From: Gordonia sp. (in: high G+C Gram-positive bacteria)
GTDB lineage: Bacteria > Actinomycetota > Actinomycetes > Mycobacteriales > Mycobacteriaceae
Direction: 5' to 3'
Assembly: GCF_012515855.1 (NCBI RefSeq)
Contig: NZ_JAAYXO010000156.1
Coordinates: forward strand, 1-32,098
Length of the DNA stretch: 32,098 nucleotides
In this document: positions 28,445-32,098 of the stretch, one piece after another
Position numbering within the stretch: the first letter of the stretch is position 1
How the letters are laid out: each line of letters starts with the position of its first letter
Program-made: the position numbers and the translations under genes
The notes under the pieces: generated by a model
Told to the model about the DNA's origin: nothing
Seen by the model: the letters and a program-made list of their open reading frames with translations, nothing else
The model's database searches: none

Positions 28445-29803
28445 GTGGAACGACGCATCATGGGCATCGAGACCGAATTCGGCGTCACCTGCACCTTTCA
28501 GGGGCAGCGCAGGTTGAGTCCCGACGAGGTGGCCCGCTACCTCTTCCGCCGGGTCGTGTCGTGGGGACGCAGCTCGAACGTGTTCCTCCAGAACGGAGCC
28601 CGCCTCTACCTCGACGTCGGCTCGCATCCGGAGTACGCGACCGCGGAATGCGACTCGGTCCGACAGCTCATCACCCATGACCGTGCGGGCGAGCGAATCC
28701 TGGAAGAGCTCCTGGTCGACGCCGAGGAGCGACTCGTCGCCGAAGGCATCGGCGGCGATATCTACCTGTTCAAGAACAACACCGACTCCGCGGGCAACTC
28801 GTACGGTTGCCACGAGAACTACCTGGTCAGCCGGACCGGCGAGTTCGGGCGCGTCTCCGACGTGCTGCTGCCCTTCCTGGTGACCCGGCAGTTGATCTGC
28901 GGTGCGGGCAAGGTGCTGACCGTCGGACACGAGGCCAAGTACTGCCTCTCACAGCGCGCCGACCACATCTGGGAGGGCGTCTCGTCGGCCACCACCCGCT
29001 CGCGGCCGATCATCAACACCCGCGACGAGCCGCACGCCGATGCGGAGAAGTACCGCCGCCTCCATGTGATCGTCGGCGACTCCAACATGTCCGAGACCAC
29101 GACCATGCTGAAGGTCGGCTCAGCGCTGCTGGTGCTGGAGATGATCGAGTCCGGCATCTCGTTCCACGACTTCGCACTCGACAACCCGATCCGGGCGATC
29201 CGCGACATCAGCCACGATCCCACCGGACGGCGCGAGATCCGATTGGCCGGCGGTCGGACCACCACGGCACTCGCCGTGCAGCGCGAGTATCACGCCCGCG
29301 CCGTCAAGCACCTGGCGAACCGGACGCCCGACGAGACGATGGATCGGGTGGTCGACCTGTGGGGTCGTGTCCTCGACGCGGTCGAGAGCGACGACTTCAG
29401 CTCCGTCGACACCGAGATCGACTGGGTCATCAAGCGCAAGCTCATGCAGCGCTACCAGGACCGCTACTCACTGGACCTGACGGCGCCGAAGATCGCCCAG
29501 CTCGATCTCGCCTACCACGACATCCGACGCGGCCGCGGAGTCTTCGACCTGCTGTCCCGCAAGGGGCTGGCTGCGCGGGTCACCACGGACGAGGAGATCG
29601 ACGAGGCCACCTCGACGCCGCCGCAGACCACCCGCGCCAAGCTCCGCGGCGACTTCATCAGTGCAGCGCAGCACGCGGGACGCGATTTCACCGTCGACTG
29701 GGTCCACTTGAAGGTCAACGACCAAGCGCAGCGCAATGTGCTCTGCAAGGACCCGTTCCGCAACGTCGACGAGCGGGTGGATCGGCTGATCGCATCGCTG
29801 TGA
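28445..29803 (+). CDS. pafA: Pup-protein ligase
   Basis: PafA joins the deamidated Pup C-terminal Glu side chain to a substrate lysine with ATP. The 452-aa protein starts [14 protein letters not shown], whose Glu9/Glu11 bind metal, and has [19 protein letters not shown] with Asp57, the base that activates the target Lys. It lacks the insertion (Dop-loop) present in dop, which separates ligase from deamidase. Further conserved blocks are [19 protein letters not shown] and [17 protein letters not shown]. The start is GTG 28445, preceded by AGGAG (28433-28437) 7 nt upstream, inside the end of prcA. It is part of the pup-prcB-prcA-pafA unit, adjoining prcA with a gap of only 4 nt. Confidence 0.98.
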   Translation: MERRIMGIETEFGVTCTFQGQRRLSPDEVARYLFRRVVSWGRSSNVFLQNGARLYLDVGSHPEYATAECDSVRQLITHDRAGERILEELLVDAEERLVAEGIGGDIYLFKNNTDSAGNSYGCHENYLVSRTGEFGRVSDVLLPFLVTRQLICGAGKVLTVGHEAKYCLSQRADHIWEGVSSATTRSRPIINTRDEPHADAEKYRRLHVIVGDSNMSETTTMLKVGSALLVLEMIESGISFHDFALDNPIRAIRDISHDPTGRREIRLAGGRTTTALAVQREYHARAVKHLANRTPDETMDRVVDLWGRVLDAVESDDFSSVDTEIDWVIKRKLMQRYQDRYSLDLTAPKIAQLDLAYHDIRRGRGVFDLLSRKGLAARVTTDEEIDEATSTPPQTTRAKLRGDFISAAQHAGRDFTVDWVHLKVNDQAQRNVLCKDPFRNVDERVDRLIASL

Positions 29804-29845
29804 ACCCAGGGCCTGTCCCTGCGCCGATCCGCGCCGCCCAGCACC

Positions 29846-29851
29846 TACAGT
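29846..29851 (+). promoter_or_regulatory. -10 box of pafBC (leaderless)
   Basis: TACAGT is followed by 6 nt (GAGATC) and the GTG at 29858. It allows pafBC to be expressed apart from pafA. A short CAGGG/CCCTG hairpin (29807-29821) lies just upstream but is weak. Confidence 0.6.
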
Positions 29852-29857
29852 GAGATC

Positions 29858-30844
29858 GTGACTTCCAAGAACGAGCGGATCGTCAACCTGGTGGTCTGCC
29901 TGATGTCCACCAGGCAGTTCGTGACGGCGTCCTACCTGCGGCAGAACGTTCAGGGCTACAACGATCCGGGACAGAGCGACGACACGTTCAAGCGGATGCT
30001 CGAACGCGACAAAGCCGAACTCCGCGAGATGGGTATCCCGCTGGAGACCGGGCGCAACCCCGACACCAGTGAGGGCTACCGCATCGACCCCGAGCAGTAC
30101 GCACTGCCCGACATCACGCTCGACCGCTCCGAAGCCGCCGCTGTGGCCGCCGCGGCCGCGGTGTGGCATGAGCCGTCGGTGGCCGCGATCTTCCAGACCG
30201 CAGTGCTGAAGCTGCAAGCAGCGGGCATCGAGGTGGCCAGCGACGACGAGATCGGCATCACGCACGGCGGTTCGACGCGATCGGTGGGCGACGAGCGCGC
30301 CATCACCGCGTTGCTGTCGGCCATTGACGTCGGTCGGCCGGTCACCTTCACCCACCGGACCACCCGCGGCCGCAAGACGCGGACCCTGGAGCCATGGGGC
30401 ATCGTCGCCAACGGCGGTCGCTGGTATGTGACCGGACACGACCGCGACCGCGACGACACCCGCACCTTCCGCATCTCCCGCGTGGTCGACGTCAAGGCCT
30501 TCGGCGACGCCGGCTCTGTTCAGCGACCCGCCGGTGTGGATGTCCGGACCATCGTCGACGCCGCCGTCGAGCGCGCCGACGACGGTGCCGTCGCGAAGAT
30601 CTGGGTGGCCGCGGGTCGGGCACACGGCCTGCGCCGAGCCGCCCTGTCCGCCGAGCCGCACCGGCTCGGCGGCCCCGACGGCGAAGCAGGTGATCTGCTC
30701 ACCGTCGCCATCGCGTCTCGGTCCGGACTCCGTCGCATCATTCTGAGCGCGGGCGCCGACGCCGTCGTGCTGGAACCGGAGGAGTTGCGAGACGACGTGA
30801 TCGCCGACCTCGACCGCCTCATCGCCGCGGAGGTGACCGCATGA
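29858..30844 (+). CDS. pafB: WYL-domain transcription regulator PafB
   Basis: PafB and PafC form the activator of the LexA-independent DNA-damage response in actinobacteria. The 328-aa protein has an N-terminal winged helix-turn-helix (about 1-75, including RIVNLVVCLMSTRQFVTASYL and DDTFKRMLERDKAELREMG), a helical middle region and the WYL domain (about 150-235), whose core here is NGGRWYVTGHDRDRDDTRTFRISRV. WYL domains bind ligands, possibly single-stranded DNA, that switch activity. The C-terminal WCX-like part follows. The GTG start is supported by the box 6 nt upstream. Its TGA overlaps the pafC ATG, so PafB and PafC are made together. Association with pafA is genetic history, not a known role in pupylation. 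Confidence 0.95.
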   Translation: MTSKNERIVNLVVCLMSTRQFVTASYLRQNVQGYNDPGQSDDTFKRMLERDKAELREMGIPLETGRNPDTSEGYRIDPEQYALPDITLDRSEAAAVAAAAAVWHEPSVAAIFQTAVLKLQAAGIEVASDDEIGITHGGSTRSVGDERAITALLSAIDVGRPVTFTHRTTRGRKTRTLEPWGIVANGGRWYVTGHDRDRDDTRTFRISRVVDVKAFGDAGSVQRPAGVDVRTIVDAAVERADDGAVAKIWVAAGRAHGLRRAALSAEPHRLGGPDGEAGDLLTVAIASRSGLRRIILSAGADAVVLEPEELRDDVIADLDRLIAAEVTA

Positions 30845-31806
30845 GCGGGGCACGCCCGTCCAAGCTGGCGCGCCTGCTGGCAATGGTCCCGTACTTCGAA
30901 GCGCGACCGGGCATCAAGCTGGCCACCGCGGCCAAGGACCTCGGGGTCAGTGAAGCCACCCTCACCGAGGATCTCAATCAGCTCTTCGTGTGCGGCCTGC
31001 CCGGTTACGGCCCGGAGCACCTCATCGACATCCAGTTCTGGGACGGATACGTCAGCGTGCAGTTCGCCGCGGGCATGGACCGGCCGCTCCGTCTCACCGG
31101 GCCGGAGGCCAACATCCTCCTGATGGCGCTCAACATGCTGTCGGACACCCGCGGGGCAGTCGATGCCGGGGCGGTCCGCAGCGCGATCGCCAAGATCGAG
31201 GCCGCGATGGGCGACGCCTATCGCGCCGTCAGCGCCGCGGAAGTGTCCGGCGACGATTCCCGGCCGGTCGACCGACTGCTTCGGCAAGCGATGGCCACGC
31301 AGCGTGCCCTGCGCCTCACGTACTACACGGCCAGCCGCGACGAGGTCAGCGAGCGCACGGTGGACCCGATTCGCATCAAGGCGGTCGACGGCCACACCTA
31401 TCTGGAGGCCTGGTGCCGGGAGTCGGAGGGAACCCGCCTGTTCCGGTTCGATCGCGTCGAGTCGGCCGACATTCTCGACGAGCCTGCGTCACCGCCGGCC
31501 GACGCCCTGGTGCCTGCCGAGCCGCTCGACTTCAGCGCACTGACCGGAGAACTGCCCGCGGCGCACATCGAGATCGACCCGGACGCGGTGTGGCTGCTCG
31601 AGTACTACGCCGCCGAGCCCGACGAAGACCTCACCGACGAGCCGACGGCCCCGATCACCGCGATGCTCCGGTACGGATCGCCGCAGTGGTTGGCGCGATT
31701 CCTCCTCGGCTTCGGCGGTCGCGTCCGGTTGCTGAGCACCGTCGACGACGTGCGGCCGCTGATGGCTCAGACGGCGCGCGCGGCACGGGAGCGCTATCGT
31801 TCCTGA
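30841..31806 (+). CDS. pafC: WYL-domain transcription regulator PafC
   Basis: PafC is the partner and paralogue of PafB. The 321-aa protein starts with a helix-turn-helix (about 1-55: KLARLLAMVPYFEARPGIKLATAAKDLGVSEATL) and has a WYL domain (about 145-220) with the variant core DGHTYLEAWCRESEGTRLFRFDRVESADI, in which the classical WYL triplet is not kept. The C-terminal WCX-like region contains HIEIDPDAVWLLEYYA and GSPQWLARFLLGFGG. PafBC heterodimers recognise promoters of DNA-repair genes such as recA. The ATG overlaps the pafB stop as ATGA. The gene ends just before a GC-rich hairpin, and tatA follows after 89 nt. Confidence 0.94.
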   Translation: MSGARPSKLARLLAMVPYFEARPGIKLATAAKDLGVSEATLTEDLNQLFVCGLPGYGPEHLIDIQFWDGYVSVQFAAGMDRPLRLTGPEANILLMALNMLSDTRGAVDAGAVRSAIAKIEAAMGDAYRAVSAAEVSGDDSRPVDRLLRQAMATQRALRLTYYTASRDEVSERTVDPIRIKAVDGHTYLEAWCRESEGTRLFRFDRVESADILDEPASPPADALVPAEPLDFSALTGELPAAHIEIDPDAVWLLEYYAAEPDEDLTDEPTAPITAMLRYGSPQWLARFLLGFGGRVRLLSTVDDVRPLMAQTARAARERYRS

Positions 31807-31807
31807 T

Positions 31808-31822
31808 GCGCGTTCGGCGCGC
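31808..31822 (+). terminator. Short GC hairpin after pafC
   Basis: GCGCG (31808-31812) and CGCGC (31818-31822) enclose TTCGG, 2 nt after the pafC stop. The stem is short but all G-C, with no T-run. It may act as a weak terminator before the tatA promoter. Confidence 0.35.
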
Positions 31823-31846
31823 GTGTCGATCCGAGTTCCGGTTCGG

Positions 31847-31852
31847 TAGACT
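31847..31852 (+). promoter_or_regulatory. -10 box of tatA
   Basis: TAGACT would give a start near 31859, leaving a leader of about 37 nt with GAAGGG (31883-31888) 7 nt before the ATG at 31896. The TATCGTTGAA at 31876-31885 is a second, closer -10-like site. Confidence 0.4.
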
Positions 31853-31895
31853 CGGTCCCGAAAGTACTTACTGATTATCGTTGAAGGGTTGAATT

Positions 31896-32098
31896 ATGGG
31901 TGCGATGTCGCCGTGGCACTGGGCGGTTGTCCTGCTCGTGCTGGTGCTGCTGTTCGGCTCGGCGAAGCTCCCCGCAGCGGCTCGCGGCCTCGGTCGCTCG
32001 TTGCGAATCTTCAAGTCCGAGATGCACGAGATGCAGAGTGACGGCAAATCGACCGAGTCGGGAGAGGCCGCGCGCGAACTGCCTGCCTCAGATCCGAA
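31896..32098 (+). CDS. tatA: Twin-arginine translocase subunit TatA, N-terminal part
   Basis: TatA oligomerises to form the channel through which the Tat system exports folded proteins. The frame is open to the window's end (67 codons), so the C-terminus is cut off. MGAMSPWHWAVVLLVLVLLFGSAKLPAAARGLGRSL shows the short transmembrane helix with the FGSAKLP hinge (family FGxxKLP), followed by the amphipathic helix (about 25-45) that lies on the membrane surface. A polar acidic tail begins after residue 48. ATG at 31896 is supported by its ribosome-binding site; an ATG three codons later is possible. In relatives tatC follows, and Tat genes are downstream of pafBC in M. tuberculosis too. Confidence 0.94.
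   Translation, partial: MGAMSPWHWAVVLLVLVLLFGSAKLPAAARGLGRSLRIFKSEMHEMQSDGKSTESGEAARELPASDP

Noticed and set aside
29807-29821. CAGGG/CCCTG hairpin as terminator of pafA
   Set aside because: Stem of only 5 bp without a T-run; no better than chance in GC-rich DNA.

Overview
This is a GC-rich, gene-dense stretch of a bacterial chromosome from the phylum Actinomycetota, order Mycobacteriales. A Gordonia-like organism is my best guess, but the genus is an impression from protein similarity and not proven. The order is supported by a complete Pup-proteasome locus (mpa, dop, pup, prcB, prcA, pafA, pafB, pafC), a mycothiol gene (mshC), the actinobacterial DUF3090/SCO1664 gene trio, and many genes that appear to start leaderless, 6-8 nt after a TANNNT box. 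From memory, the gene order follows the Mycobacterium tuberculosis region Rv2141c to Rv2094c (M20 peptidase, PEBP, pyrD, lipoprotein, uppP, phosphomutase trio, mshC, PAC2, metH, hisE, hisG, trmI, mpa, dop, pup, prcBA, pafABC, tatA), so most of the window is conserved core genome. No mobile element, CRISPR array or rRNA was seen.

Layout. 1-1909: the tail of a HAD hydrolase, a ClC chloride channel/antiporter (minus) and tRNA-Leu(GAG) (minus). 1999-6137: M20 peptidase and PEBP (plus) converge on a lipoprotein-pyrD pair (minus); a four-copy 14-15 nt tandem repeat lies at the junction. 6195-11075: uppP, histidine phosphatase/phosphomutase, DUF3090, a PI-kinase-like protein, mshC and a small unknown protein, all plus. 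11112-15671: PAC2 protein (minus) diverging from metH (plus). 15771-18634: DMT transporter, HAD phosphatase, hisE and hisG (plus), closed by a large palindrome shared with a convergent thioesterase (18707-19564, minus). 19708-32098: trmI, mpa, an FHA-ABC transporter, dop, pup, prcB, prcA, pafA, pafB, pafC and the start of tatA, all plus.

How the genes work together. Dop deamidates the C-terminal Gln of Pup, PafA ligates Pup to lysines of target proteins, and Mpa unfolds pupylated proteins into the PrcBA 20S core. PafBC is a WYL-domain transcription activator of the LexA-independent DNA-damage response. hisE and hisG supply steps 2 and 1 of histidine synthesis, metH makes methionine, pyrD makes orotate, uppP recycles undecaprenyl-pyrophosphate for the cell wall, and mshC adds cysteine in mycothiol synthesis. 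The phosphomutase/DUF3090/kinase-like trio is conserved but functionally undescribed, and is the best candidate here for an unknown system.

No stretch longer than 300 bases lacks a gene. The longest gaps, 1687-1998 (holding the tRNA and its terminator) and 19565-19707 (divergent promoter region), are described below.
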